From contig JAKJHY010000041.1 in the NCBI GenBank assembly GCA_021648845.1, positions 1-36,202 of the forward strand: a DNA stretch of 36,202 nucleotides. The letters run 5' to 3'. Positions 7,523-16,473 of the stretch are shown in pieces. This DNA comes from Mycobacterium sp. MBM (GTDB lineage Bacteria > Actinomycetota > Actinomycetes > Mycobacteriales > Mycobacteriaceae). The notes under the pieces are model-generated. The model was not told the origin of the DNA and searched no databases. It worked only from the letters and a program-made list of their open reading frames with translations. The position numbers and the translations under genes are program-made. Position 1 is the stretch's first letter. Each line of letters starts with the position of its first letter.

Positions 7523-10372
7523 GTGCCCGATAGTTCAACGGCCACGGTCGTCACCCCTGAGCACCTGCAGCGCCGCGGCGGTATCGCCGGCTTCATCCGA
7601 CGCTTCGCGGTCCTGATCATCATCGGCTGGCTGGCGATCGTCGCCGCGCTCAGCCTCACCGTCCCGCCGCTGGAGACCGTCGGCCAGATGCGCTCGGTGT
7701 CGATGACACCCGAGTACGCACCGTCGGTGATCGCCAGCAAGCGGGTCGGCCAGGTGTTCGACGAATACAAGTCCGACAGCTCGGTGATGGTCGTGCTGGA
7801 GGGCGAGGAACCGCTGGGCGCCGAGGCGCATTACTGGTACAACGACATGGTCGACCGGCTGCTGGCCGACCCCGCCCACGTGGAGCACGTGCAGGACTTT
7901 TGGGGCGACCCGCTGACGGAGTCGGGGGCGCAGAGTTCGGACGGCAAGGCCGCCTACGTGCAGGTGTATCTGGCCGGCAACATGGGCGAGGCGTTGGCCA
8001 ACGAGTCGGTGGAGGCGGCCAAGAAGATCGTCGAGGCCGAACCCCCGCCACCGGGTGTCAAGGTCTACGTGACCGGCATGTCGGCGCTGGCCGCCGATCA
8101 GCAGATCTCCGGTGACCGCAGCGTCAAGATCATCGAGGGCGCCATCTTCGTGGTGATCATCACCATGCTGCTGCTGGTGTACCGCTCCATCGTCACCACG
8201 ATCTTGGTGTTGGTGATGGTGGTGCTGGGGTTGAGCTCCGCGCGTGGCGTCGTCGCGTTCCTCGGCTATCACGAGCTGATCGGGCTCTCCACGTTCGCCA
8301 CCCAATTGCTGGTGACACTGGCGGTCGCCGCGGCCACCGACTACGCGATCTTCCTGATCGGGCGCTATCAGGAGGCGAGATCCGTCGGCGAGGACCGGGA
8401 ATCGGCCTACTTCAGCATGTTTCACGGCACCGCGCATGTGGTGCTGGGATCGGGTCTGACGATCGCCGGCGCCATGCTGTGCCTGCATTTCACCCGCCTG
8501 CCCTACTTCCAGACTCTCGGCGTCCCGATGGCCTTCGGCATGGTGGTGGTGGTCCTGGCCGCGCTCACCCTGGGCCCGGCCATCATCACCGTCGCCAGCC
8601 GGTTCGGCAAGGTGCTGGAGCCCAAGCGCGCCATGCGCATCCGGAGCTGGCGGCGGGTCGCTGCCGTGGTGGTGCGCTGGCCCGGTGCGGTGCTGATGGC
8701 CACCATCGCGCTTTCGCTGATCGGCCTGCTGGCGTTGCCTGGCTACCAGACCAACTACAACGACCGCAACTATCTGCCCCAGGATCTGCCTGCCCAGCAG
8801 GGATTCGCCGCGGCCGAACGGCATTTCGGTGTCGCGCGGATGAACCCCGAACTGCTGCTCATCGAGACCGACCAGGACCTGCGCAACTCCGCGGACTTCC
8901 TGGTGATCGACAAGATCGCCAAGGCGGTGTTCAAGGTGCCCGGTGTGGGCAATGTGCAGACCATCACCCGCCCGTCGGGCGAGCCGCTGGAGTTCAGCAC
9001 CATTCCCGCTCAGATGAGCATGGGCGGCACCAACCAGCAGATGAACCAGAAGTACATGGAAGACATGTTCGCCAACATGCTTCTGCAGGCCGACGACATG
9101 CAGTCCACCATCGACACGATGAACCGGATGGTGGCCCTGATGCGGGAGATGAGCGCCACCACCCACAGCACGGTCACCAAGACCGAGCAGATGGCCGTCG
9201 ATGTCGCCGAATTGCGGGACAACATCTCGAATTTCGACGATTTCTTCCGGCCGATCCGCAACTATTTCTACTGGGAACCGCACTGCTACAACATTCCGGT
9301 GTGCTGGTCGATGCGCTCGGTGTTCGACGCGCTCGACGGCACCGACCGGCTGACCACCCAGTTCGAAGAGGTCCTGCCCGATCTGCGTCAGCTCGACGCG
9401 CTGATGCCGCAGATGATCGAGACGATGCCGTCGCAGATCGCGACGATGGAATCGTCCCGCGACATGATGCTGCGGATGTACCAGACCCAGAAGGGTATTC
9501 AGGATCAGGGCATGGCGATGTCGGAGAACCAGCACGCCATGGGCGAGGCGTTCAACGACGCCAAGAATGACGACACCTTCTACCTGCCGCCGGAGACCTT
9601 CGACAACGAGGACTTCAAACGCGGTATGGACAGCTTCATCTCCCCCGACGGTAAATCGGTGCGGTTCATCATCTCTCACCAGGATGACCCGCTCACCCCG
9701 GACGGCATCAAGCTGATCGACGAGATCAAGACCGCGGCCAAGGAAGCCGTGAAGGGCACCCCGCTGGAGGGTTCGAAGATCTATCTCGCCGGCACGGCGG
9801 CCGCCTTCAAGGACATGCAGGAAGGCAACAACTGGGATCTGGTCATCGCCGGAATCGCGGCGCTGAGTCTGATCTTCATCATCATGTTGCTCATCACGCG
9901 GGCGTTGGTGGCCGCGGCCGTCATCGTCGGCACCGTGGTTCTGTCACTGGGCGCATCGTTCGGGCTGTCGATCCTGGTCTGGCAACACATCATGGGTGTG
10001 GAGCTGCACTTCATGGTGATGGCGATGGCGGTGATCGTGCTGCTGGCCGTCGGGGCGGACTACAACCTGCTGCTGGTGGCGCGGATGAAGGAGGAGATCG
10101 ACGCGGGCCTGAACACCGGCATCATCCGCGCGATGGGCGGCACGGGTTCGGTGGTCACCGCCGCCGGACTGGTTTTCGCCTTCACGATGATGTCGATGTT
10201 CGTCAGTGAGATGACGGTGGTGGCGCAGGTCGGCACGACCATCGGTCTCGGTCTGCTGTTCGACACCCTGGTGATCCGGTCCTTCATGACCCCGGCCATC
10301 GCCGCGCTGATGGGCAAGTGGTTCTGGTGGCCGCAGCTGGTCCGGCAGCGGCCCGCACGACTCAGGACGTGA
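7523..10372 (+). CDS. MmpL family RND transporter (MmpL4/5-like)
   Basis: This 949-residue inner-membrane exporter has the two-fold RND plan. TM1 lies near residues 27-50, followed by a first periplasmic domain, a five-helix block about 205-370 with AATDYAIFLIGRYQEAR, and a second domain. A second five-helix block near 770-935 carries GADYNLLLVARMKEE, the paired Asp-Tyr signature of MmpL proton relay. The second periplasmic domain holds a long Met/Gln-rich helical region (about 500-690, e.g. QQMNQKYMEDMFANMLLQAD), the coiled-coil insert of the MmpL4/5 cluster. Family members export siderophores, glycopeptidolipids or other lipids, and the cargo here is unknown. The usual mmpS partner is not next to it. 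The GTG start has AGGAGAG at 7507-7513, nine nt upstream. The end overlaps the convergent hydrolase gene by 11 bp. Confidence 0.93.
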   Translation: MPDSSTATVVTPEHLQRRGGIAGFIRRFAVLIIIGWLAIVAALSLTVPPLETVGQMRSVSMTPEYAPSVIASKRVGQVFDEYKSDSSVMVVLEGEEPLGAEAHYWYNDMVDRLLADPAHVEHVQDFWGDPLTESGAQSSDGKAAYVQVYLAGNMGEALANESVEAAKKIVEAEPPPPGVKVYVTGMSALAADQQISGDRSVKIIEGAIFVVIITMLLLVYRSIVTTILVLVMVVLGLSSARGVVAFLGYHELIGLSTFATQLLVTLAVAAATDYAIFLIGRYQEARSVGEDRESAYFSMFHGTAHVVLGSGLTIAGAMLCLHFTRLPYFQTLGVPMAFGMVVVVLAALTLGPAIITVASRFGKVLEPKRAMRIRSWRRVAAVVVRWPGAVLMATIALSLIGLLALPGYQTNYNDRNYLPQDLPAQQGFAAAERHFGVARMNPELLLIETDQDLRNSADFLVIDKIAKAVFKVPGVGNVQTITRPSGEPLEFSTIPAQMSMGGTNQQMNQKYMEDMFANMLLQADDMQSTIDTMNRMVALMREMSATTHSTVTKTEQMAVDVAELRDNISNFDDFFRPIRNYFYWEPHCYNIPVCWSMRSVFDALDGTDRLTTQFEEVLPDLRQLDALMPQMIETMPSQIATMESSRDMMLRMYQTQKGIQDQGMAMSENQHAMGEAFNDAKNDDTFYLPPETFDNEDFKRGMDSFISPDGKSVRFIISHQDDPLTPDGIKLIDEIKTAAKEAVKGTPLEGSKIYLAGTAAAFKDMQEGNNWDLVIAGIAALSLIFIIMLLITRALVAAAVIVGTVVLSLGASFGLSILVWQHIMGVELHFMVMAMAVIVLLAVGADYNLLLVARMKEEIDAGLNTGIIRAMGGTGSVVTAAGLVFAFTMMSMFVSEMTVVAQVGTTIGLGLLFDTLVIRSFMTPAIAALMGKWFWWPQLVRQRPARLRT

Positions 10373-11258
10373 TGAACGCGATGGCGGCATCGAGGGCGGG
10401 GCGGTGCCGCAGGATCCGGTAGTGCGCCAGGCGCCCCAGTCCCTTCGTGGTGTGTAGCGTGGCGTCCGGCCAGCTGGCCGCGATCTGCTCGCTGAACCGG
10501 TAGGGGCTGTCCGGGTCGTCGGGGTCGTGGACGATCAGCAGCGGCGGGTTCTCCGGGCGCCGCGCCACGGCGCGGATGTCGGTATCGAACAGCGGCATCC
10601 CGAGCTTCTGGTCCAGCCGGCGGTGCAGCCCGGCCCGGATGCGCGGGCCGAACCCGTGACGTTGCGTGAAAACGTCGAGATACCAGGAAAAGTCGCCCAT
10701 CGGGGCCAGGAAGACCAGACGTTTCGCATCGGCGCCCCAGGAGACCGCCAGCGAGGCGGCTTTGGCGCCGAGCGAGTGGCCGACGATGGCGTGTGCCGGA
10801 CCGAACTCGTCGACGACGGCGTGCACGGCTCTGGCGCACTCCACGATCGTGGTGCGGCCGGCGGCGAGGGCGCCGGGGTCCGAGCCGTTGTGGCTGGGTA
10901 GGTCGAAGGCGATGACGCGGTAACCGGCCTCGACGAGAGGTTTGACGAACACGCCGAGATGCGCCTGACAGCCGCCCCAGCCGTGCACCAGGTACACCGG
11001 GTCACCGTCGCCCCATGACTCACCGACGACCCGGTTGCCGTCCCATATCGCCTCGACGGATTGGCTCGGCGGGACTCCGGGCGGCATGCGCAGACTCATC
11101 TCCACCGCGGGTGGGGTGCACCACAGCTCGGCGGCCCATCGGGCGCCTTCCCCGGGCGCGTACCGCTCGAGCAGGTCGAAACGTTCCCGCACGTGTGGCG
11201 CGATCGGCGGCTCGACACCGGATCCCGACTCGCTCGGGTCACCTACGGGTTCAGTCAT
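10362..11258 (-). CDS. Alpha/beta hydrolase
   Basis: This hydrolase has about 298 residues from ATG 11258. Oxyanion region is VYLVHGWGG, the nucleophile elbow is GHSLG, the acid is probably in LLIVHDPDDP, and the His is probably in LGRLAHYRIL. I chose ATG 11258 over an upstream in-frame ATG because it overlaps the TetR stop by eight bases (ATGACTGA), the usual sign of coupled translation. No signal peptide is visible. Since it shares a transcript with the TetR regulator, its expression is probably controlled by the two palindromes upstream of TetR. The substrate is unknown. Confidence 0.88.
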   Translation of the reverse strand: MTEPVGDPSESGSGVEPPIAPHVRERFDLLERYAPGEGARWAAELWCTPPAVEMSLRMPPGVPPSQSVEAIWDGNRVVGESWGDGDPVYLVHGWGGCQAHLGVFVKPLVEAGYRVIAFDLPSHNGSDPGALAAGRTTIVECARAVHAVVDEFGPAHAIVGHSLGAKAASLAVSWGADAKRLVFLAPMGDFSWYLDVFTQRHGFGPRIRAGLHRRLDQKLGMPLFDTDIRAVARRPENPPLLIVHDPDDPDSPYRFSEQIAASWPDATLHTTKGLGRLAHYRILRHRPALDAAIAFITS

Positions 11259-11865
11259 CGCGGTTCCCCATGGAGTCGACTGTAGTGAGCGGTCCTCGCG
11301 TGCCGGCGGCGGGCGCTGGGTGGGTGAGGAAGTGCGCAAGCACCGGGCCGAGCCATTCGACGAGTTCGCTGTCGGGCATCTGGGCCAGCGGCGCGGTGCC
11401 GAGGATATGACGTGATACGGCCACGCCGAGCAGTTGCGCGCCGATCAGCGCCGCACGCTCGGCGGGGCGGTCGGGCACCACCGCCGCCAATGCCGGGGCC
11501 ACCTGCGTGGCGAACACTTCCAGCAGGGCATCCGCGGCCGCCCGGTTGGTGGCCGCGGCCCGCAGCAGCGGCAGGAACGACCCGCTGGGCCCCCAGACCT
11601 CGACGAACATCGGGATGACCAGCGCAGCGATATCGGCGGGTGCGACACCGGTGAGATCCGGGAACCGGATGTCGAGCCGGGTCGCCGCGGCGAACAGACC
11701 CGCCTTGTTGCCGAAGTAGTGCATGACCAGGGCCGGGTCGACACCGGCGGCCGTCGCCACGGAGCGGATGGTGGTGCGCTCGAATCCTTGCTCACCGAAC
11801 TGCGCCTGCGCGGCCGCCAGGATGGCGGCTTTGGTCGCCTCACCGTCACGCACTTTCGTCGCCAT
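11251..11865 (-). CDS. TetR family transcriptional regulator
   Basis: The N-terminal helix-turn-helix region reads ILAAAQAQFGEQGFERTTIR, then SVATAAGVDPALVMHYFGNK, a textbook TetR DNA-binding domain. It is followed by an all-helical ligand-binding half. I place the start at ATG 11865 (MATKVRDGE). An upstream start at 11901 is possible, but it would put the palindrome at 11878-11893 inside the gene. The regulator is divergent from the 11959-13787 pair and overlaps the downstream hydrolase. It most likely represses itself and both flanking units through the two related palindromes. The inducer is unknown but may be an aromatic substrate of the neighbouring FAD monooxygenase. Confidence 0.92.
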   Translation of the reverse strand: MATKVRDGEATKAAILAAAQAQFGEQGFERTTIRSVATAAGVDPALVMHYFGNKAGLFAAATRLDIRFPDLTGVAPADIAALVIPMFVEVWGPSGSFLPLLRAAATNRAAADALLEVFATQVAPALAAVVPDRPAERAALIGAQLLGVAVSRHILGTAPLAQMPDSELVEWLGPVLAHFLTHPAPAAGTRGPLTTVDSMGNRDD

Positions 11866-11877
11866 CACACCATCGTA

Positions 11878-11893
11878 TTCAACAACTGTTGAC
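11878..11893. promoter_or_regulatory. TetR operator copy 1
   Basis: TTCAACA-AC-TGTTGAC is an imperfect palindrome with six of seven arm positions paired. It sits 12 bp before the tetR ATG and matches the second copy at 11921 in its core, TTCAACA-N2-TGTTGA. This is the expected place for autorepression. Confidence 0.7.
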
Positions 11894-11920
11894 ATCGGCA
11901 ATGCCGAAGCCTACCGTCGA

Positions 11921-11938
11921 GTTCAACAGTTGTTGAAC
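11921..11938. promoter_or_regulatory. TetR operator copy 2
   Basis: GTTCAACA-GT-TGTTGAAC is a perfect palindrome with eight-base arms and a two-base centre. It sits 20 bp before ATG 11959 of the divergent gene. Having the same core twice in one divergent intergenic region strongly suggests the binding site of the adjacent TetR protein. Confidence 0.75.
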
Positions 11939-11958
11939 TAATGTTGAGGAGGTTCGCC

Positions 11959-12366
11959 ATGGTCGTCACCGCCATCCAGATCGGGCTCGATCCCGATGCC
12001 ATCGATGTGAGCGCAGCAGAGTTCGCCCGCTTCCCCGGCCTGACCCGGGACGGCCTGCGCGCCGCCAACGACGACAACATCGCCGGTCTACGAGCCGCCG
12101 GGTACCAGGTGGTCAACTGCCTCATACCGGCCGGAGCGCCGGGGGCGGCGAAGGCCCGGCAGTGGCTGGAATCCGGCCGCTATGACGCGGTGCTGATCGG
12201 CGCCGGGATCCGGCTGGTGGCGAGCAATACGCTGCTGTTCGAGGAGATCGTCAACGCCGCGCATATCGCGCAGCCGGGCTGCCGGTTCGTGTTCAACAAG
12301 GACGCCGTGTCCACGCCGGAGGACATCCGTCGCTGGTACCCGACACCGGACGCGGTGGCGCGATGA
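11959..12366 (+). CDS. Small conserved-looking protein of unknown function
   Basis: The protein has about 135 residues. I place the start at ATG 11959 because GAGGAGG at 11946-11952 gives a six-nt spacing; an in-frame ATG at 11941 has no such site. The sequence suggests an alpha/beta fold (VVTAIQIGLDPDAID near the start, then YDAVLIGAGIRL and CRFVFNKDAVSTPEDIRRWY). I do not recognise a characterised family. It shares an ATGA overlap with the FAD monooxygenase and is under the same operator, so it probably acts in the same pathway. Confidence 0.8.
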   Translation: MVVTAIQIGLDPDAIDVSAAEFARFPGLTRDGLRAANDDNIAGLRAAGYQVVNCLIPAGAPGAAKARQWLESGRYDAVLIGAGIRLVASNTLLFEEIVNAAHIAQPGCRFVFNKDAVSTPEDIRRWYPTPDAVAR

Positions 12367-13787
12367 CACACACGGCAGATGTGATCGTGGTGGGTGCCGG
12401 GCCGTGCGGTCTGACCGCGGCCGGTGACCTCGCCCGGTGCGGCAGATCGGTGGTGGTGCTGGAACGGTGGCCGACGGTGAACCCGGCCAGTCGCGCGTTC
12501 GTCACCATGGCACGCACGCTGGAGGTACTCGATGCCCGCGGCCTGGCCGACGATCTTCTCGCGTCGACGCACCGCACGCCGGGGGTCACCATCTTCGGCG
12601 GGGCCCGCATCGACCTCACCCACCTGAAATCCCGGTATCCGTTCGCGATGATCACCCCGCAGGCCAATATCGATGCCGCCCTGCAGAATTACGCGGTGTC
12701 GCACGGCGCCGAGATACGCCGCGGGTTCGACGTGATCGGGCTGGACCAGGACGGCGACGGGGTCACCGTGACCGCGCGATCCCGCGCCGATCACTCGGTG
12801 CAGTCCTGGCGGGCCCGCTTTGTGGTCGGCGCGGACGGGGCGCACAGCACGGTGCGGCGGCTGATGGGCGCCGATTTCCCCGGGAAGACCATTCTGTCGT
12901 CGATCGTGCTCGCCGACGTGCGTCTCCGGCACGGGCCGTCCGGTGACGGATTGACGCTGCGCAGCACGCGGCAGGTGTTCGCGTTCCTGGCCCCCTACGG
13001 AAATGGTTGGTATCGGACGATGCTGTGGGATCGGGCTTTTCAGGTCGCCGACGATGTCCCGGTCGACGACGGGGAGATCGTCGACATCCTTCGGCGCGCC
13101 ACCGGTGCGGACCCCGGTGTTGTCGAGGTCAGCTGGAAGTCGAGGTTCCATTGCGACGAGCGGCAGGTGCCGCGGTACCGGCACGGCCGGGTGTTCCTGG
13201 CCGGCGATGCCGCGCACGTGCACTCCCCCATGGGCGGGCAGGGTATGAACACCGGCATTCAGGACGCGGCGAACCTGTCCTGGAAAATCGACGCCGTGCT
13301 GGGCGGGGCCGCAGAGACGGTCCTCGACAGCTATCACGCGGAGCGTCATCCGATCGGCAAGCGGGTGTTGCGGCAGTCCGGGCTGATGGCACGCGGGGTG
13401 ACACTGCGGCCACGGCCCGCCCGCGTGTTACGCAATCTGGTTGCGCCACGGCTGCTTCGCATTCCCGCGGTGCGGGATATGGTGGCGGGCAGTTTCTCCG
13501 GAATCGGCTTGCGTTACGGTCGGGTTGGTGCGCGCGCGGTGCAGATCCCACTGGTTTCCGGAACGGTGACCGAGTTGCAGCGCACGCCGGGTTTCGTGTT
13601 GGTGCGCGAACACGGCGCCGCCACGGTCGACGTCCCGGGTCTGCTGCAGGCCGAGCGCCGCGATGACGGGCCCGCGGTGCTGATACGCCCGGACGGGTAC
13701 GCGGCATGGAGCGGTTCGTCGCACGATCACCAGGGGTGGGGTGCTCGCCTCGCCGACTGGACCGGCGCGGTGCGCTCAGCGGCCTGA
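12363..13787 (+). CDS. FAD-dependent aromatic-ring hydroxylase-like monooxygenase
   Basis: This 474-residue enzyme is of the PHBH/PheA class. The dinucleotide-binding site is VIVVGAGPCGLTAAGDLARC (residues about 5-24). The FAD/NADPH DG motif is in FVVGADGAHSTVRRLMG. The second FAD motif is VFLAGDAAHVHSPMGGQGMN followed by TGIQDAANLSWKI. The C-terminal thioredoxin-like tail common in this class is present but short. Enzymes of this type hydroxylate phenolic or polyketide substrates using NAD(P)H and oxygen. The start overlaps the previous stop as ATGA, and a divergent TetR gene makes ligand-induced expression likely. Confidence 0.92.
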   Translation: MTHTADVIVVGAGPCGLTAAGDLARCGRSVVVLERWPTVNPASRAFVTMARTLEVLDARGLADDLLASTHRTPGVTIFGGARIDLTHLKSRYPFAMITPQANIDAALQNYAVSHGAEIRRGFDVIGLDQDGDGVTVTARSRADHSVQSWRARFVVGADGAHSTVRRLMGADFPGKTILSSIVLADVRLRHGPSGDGLTLRSTRQVFAFLAPYGNGWYRTMLWDRAFQVADDVPVDDGEIVDILRRATGADPGVVEVSWKSRFHCDERQVPRYRHGRVFLAGDAAHVHSPMGGQGMNTGIQDAANLSWKIDAVLGGAAETVLDSYHAERHPIGKRVLRQSGLMARGVTLRPRPARVLRNLVAPRLLRIPAVRDMVAGSFSGIGLRYGRVGARAVQIPLVSGTVTELQRTPGFVLVREHGAATVDVPGLLQAERRDDGPAVLIRPDGYAAWSGSSHDHQGWGARLADWTGAVRSAA

Positions 13788-13793
13788 GACCAC

Positions 13794-14381
13794 CTAGCGT
13801 GCGCGACGTGCCTGCCGCGCCCGATACCGCTCGAACACCACCGCGGCGATGTGCAGCGGCCCCCACTCCCCTGGACGGTAATCCGCCGCCCGCACCAGTT
13901 TGGCTGCCAGATAAGGTGATTCGTCGTGCAGGATGCGGCGGGCGCGCTGCGCGTGGAAGGTGTCCGACGCGATCTTGATGGCCGGGCTGTCGGACATATA
14001 CGGTGCGGACAACCTGATGTTCTCCACCGTCGACCTCGACTGGTCCTCGATGACCACATTGTGCGCCGGCACGCCGAGTTCGCGCACCGCGTAGTCGGCC
14101 ATCAGCCGAGCCTCCGCAACGGTGGTGCGTACGGCGCCTCCGGAGAACACGAACTGGGCGGTTTCGGGATCGGTGGACCGCACCGCGATGCGCACACGCC
14201 AGCGATACAGGATCGGATAGGGACATCCCAGTACCAGCACGCACTCGCCGGGGAGGATCTGCCGCGCATCGGTCGCGTCGGGTGCGAGCGCATCTCTGGA
14301 TGCTCTCCACGTGGTCCACTCGGCCCATCCGAATACGACGCTCAAGGCCATCATTGCGCTGCAGCGTGTACCGACGGTCAT
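13794..14381 (-). CDS. YdcF/DUF218 family protein
   Basis: The 195-residue protein has DUF218 features: CVLVLGCPYP at the first strand, FVFSGGAVRTTVAEARLMAD with the conserved SGG and Glu, and IEDQSRSTVENIRLS. Members include SanA and YdcF, and several bind nucleotides or S-adenosylmethionine and affect envelope integrity. An N-terminal hydrophobic stretch (residues about 8-20) could be a weak membrane anchor. The gene converges on the monooxygenase with a six-bp gap and is upstream of nothing co-directional except the broken HNH gene. Confidence 0.8.
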   Translation of the reverse strand: MTVGTRCSAMMALSVVFGWAEWTTWRASRDALAPDATDARQILPGECVLVLGCPYPILYRWRVRIAVRSTDPETAQFVFSGGAVRTTVAEARLMADYAVRELGVPAHNVVIEDQSRSTVENIRLSAPYMSDSPAIKIASDTFHAQRARRILHDESPYLAAKLVRAADYRPGEWGPLHIAAVVFERYRARQARRAR

Positions 14382-14426
14382 CGGTCCATTCGATCACGAC
14401 CAGCAGATCGGATGTCCGCACGGCAC

Positions 14427-14659
14427 CTAGTTGGTCGAGGCCGGTGGTGGCTCATACGGGGTGTACCACCACCATTGGGCGCGTTCGCCTTTCGAGCCCG
14501 GGCACGGCGGCACGTCCGGTGGGGCGGTGGTGGGTGGGCGGGCCAGCGATCCCCCGGCCAGCTCCGCGCCGCCACTGTCGGTGACTTTCAAGCGCTCGGC
14601 GGGCCCGGTCAGGGTGATCCCGCCCCGGTGATGCAGGCGGTGATGAAACGCGCACAGCA
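14427..14659 (-). pseudogene. 3' fragment of IS-disrupted 13E12/DUF222 HNH gene
   Basis: In the frame ending with TAG at 14427-14429, the fragment reads LLCAFHHRLHHRGGITLTGP at its start. This continues exactly the HNH motif that the 5' fragment (16474-17555) breaks off after LWNLVLL. The fragment supplies the last HNH histidine (FHH) and about 75 C-terminal residues. It has no start of its own. It is separated from the 5' part by the IS1182-family element and is almost certainly not expressed as a functional enzyme. Confidence 0.88.
14656..14659 (+). repeat. Target-site duplication AGCA, left copy
   Basis: AGCA directly abuts the left inverted repeat of the IS1182-like element, and an identical AGCA abuts the right end at 16474-16477. 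Removing one copy and the element restores the HNH reading frame. Confidence 0.85.
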
Positions 14660-16473
14660 GAGGGTGTCGCATGAATCGGCGGCGTGATCTGTCGATGTTC
14701 GTGTCGTGAGGCGTGAAAGATGCTGGTGCGGTGCGATGATTGGAGGTGTCGGTGAATGTGCGCGTCGGTGATGTTGATCAGTTGATGATGCTGCCGCCGT
14801 CGGTGCGGGAGTGGCTGCCTGAGGATCATCTCGCTTTCTTCGTACTCGACGTCGTCGCCGAGCTTGATCTGAGCGCGTTCTATGCGGCGTATCGGGCTGA
14901 TGGTCGGGGTGGGTCGGTGTACGACCCGGCAATGATGCTCTCGGTTCTGCTGTATGCGTACTGCACTGGGGAGCGGTCTTCGCGTCGTATCGAGCGACGC
15001 CTGGTCGAGGATGTGGCAGTACGGGTGGTTGCAGCCAATCAGCGGCCTGATCACGCCACGTTGGCGCGGTTCCGCCGTCGCCACCAGGACGCCATCGCAG
15101 CTCTTTTCGGGCAGGTCCTCGGTTTGTGCGTGACGGCGGGTCTCGTCGATGCGGGCGTGGTATCGATCGATGGGACGAAGATCGCGGCGGATGCCTCGTT
15201 CTTCGCTAATCGTGACCATGCAGATCTCAGCGCTGAACTCGCCCGGTCGATCGGAGCTGATCGTGCTGCCGAGGCGGCTCGTCGTGTCGCTGAGCATGTA
15301 TTGGCAGAAGCCGAGCAGATTGATGCGGCCGAAGATGAATGCGACGACAACGACCAATCCGGGCGGATGCCGGCGCAATGGGCCGGTGGTCGGGATCGAC
15401 GTTCGCGGATCCGGGCGGCTCTGGCCGAGCTTGAGTCGCAGAAGGCGACCGACTTCCAGACCAGGATGGCTGAGCGTGCACGCAAGGAGTCCGAGTCGGG
15501 CCGCAAGTTGACGGGGCCTAAGCCCAGTGAGCAGACCGCGCGGCGGGCGCGAGCTCGGCGAGCGAACATCACCGACCCGGATTCGCGGATCATTCCGCAG
15601 GCTTCCAAAGGGGTGCTGCAGGGCTACAACGCACAAGCGGCCGCGACAACCGGGCAAATCGTGTTAGCGGCCGAGATCAGCAACTCCACCAACGACCAAA
15701 CCCAATTTGTGCCGCTGGCCACGGCGGTGACCGACAATCTCATGCAGGCTGGCCACCGCGGTGGTGCGGGTGTTTTCTTGGCCGATGCGGGTTACTGGAG
15801 TAGCGCTAATGGCACCGCCGATGTCGGTGCGCAGGTGCTGATCGCGACACGAAAGTCCCCATGGCGCAAAGCCGATAAGCCTGATGACGACAAATTGGCA
15901 GTGCTGGCCAGGGTGAACCGTGGTGAGCTTTCCCAACGTCAAGCGGGTGCAATCCTTGGCGTCTCCTACACCTGGGTCCGCGATATGACGAAGCGATACT
16001 TCGGGCGCGACGGGCAACGCGTTACCCGAAGTGCCGAACCTGAACCCCAGGAATGGATTCCGGTCATTGAACGTCTCGTCGCGGGCGAGATCTCGCGACG
16101 AGCAGCCAGCGATCAACTGGACGTCTCGCCGGCGCGCGTCAACACCATGCTCGCACATGTCCGAGACGGTGTTATCGACCCGGCGGTCGCTCGAAATACT
16201 ATGAACGACAAACTTTCTGACCCAGAAAATGCCAAGATCTACCGCAAACGCGGTGTCAGCATCGAGCCTGTCTTCGGCAATATCAAGGCAAACCTCGGAT
16301 TCCGCAAATTCTCCCTCCGCGGTCATGCTGGAGTACACAGCGAGTGGCGCCTTATCTGCACAGTCCACAACCTGCTCAAGCTCCAGCACGCAATCGCTTG
16401 ACCCAAGCGGCCCCACCCGCCAGACAGCCCTCACCATCGCAACCGCTACGCCGCCGATTCATGCGACACCCTC
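14660..16473 (+). mobile_element. Complete IS1182-family insertion sequence (1814 bp)
   Basis: The ends are perfect inverted repeats of about 26 bp: 14660-14685 begins GAGGGTGTCGCATGAATCGG, and its reverse complement occupies 16448-16473. A 4-bp direct repeat (AGCA) flanks both ends. One intact transposase gene fills the element. The insertion interrupts a 13E12/DUF222-HNH gene on the opposite strand within its HNH motif. The perfect ends, intact gene and clean target duplication point to a recent insertion. Confidence 0.93.
14752..16401 (+). CDS. IS1182 family transposase with tandem HTH insert
   Basis: The protein has about 549 residues from GTG 14752, which lies five nt after GGAGG at 14742-14746; GTG 14746 is an alternative. 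The N-terminal region LPPSVREWLPEDHLAFFVLD is characteristic of IS1182 transposases. DDE catalytic residues are readable: first Asp in VVSIDGTKIAAD (about residue 140), second Asp in FLADAGYWS (about 346), and Glu in GVSIEPVFGNIK (about 504). Between the second Asp and the Glu there is an insert with two helix-turn-helix-like units, GELSQRQAGAILGVSYTWV and GEISRRAASDQLDVSPARV. The protein looks intact. Confidence 0.93.
   Translation: MNVRVGDVDQLMMLPPSVREWLPEDHLAFFVLDVVAELDLSAFYAAYRADGRGGSVYDPAMMLSVLLYAYCTGERSSRRIERRLVEDVAVRVVAANQRPDHATLARFRRRHQDAIAALFGQVLGLCVTAGLVDAGVVSIDGTKIAADASFFANRDHADLSAELARSIGADRAAEAARRVAEHVLAEAEQIDAAEDECDDNDQSGRMPAQWAGGRDRRSRIRAALAELESQKATDFQTRMAERARKESESGRKLTGPKPSEQTARRARARRANITDPDSRIIPQASKGVLQGYNAQAAATTGQIVLAAEISNSTNDQTQFVPLATAVTDNLMQAGHRGGAGVFLADAGYWSSANGTADVGAQVLIATRKSPWRKADKPDDDKLAVLARVNRGELSQRQAGAILGVSYTWVRDMTKRYFGRDGQRVTRSAEPEPQEWIPVIERLVAGEISRRAASDQLDVSPARVNTMLAHVRDGVIDPAVARNTMNDKLSDPENAKIYRKRGVSIEPVFGNIKANLGFRKFSLRGHAGVHSEWRLICTVHNLLKLQHAIA

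Noticed and set aside
7535..9679. A 714-codon minus-strand frame opposite mmpL
   Set aside because: It is antisense to a strongly supported MmpL gene and its composition is that of an antisense shadow.
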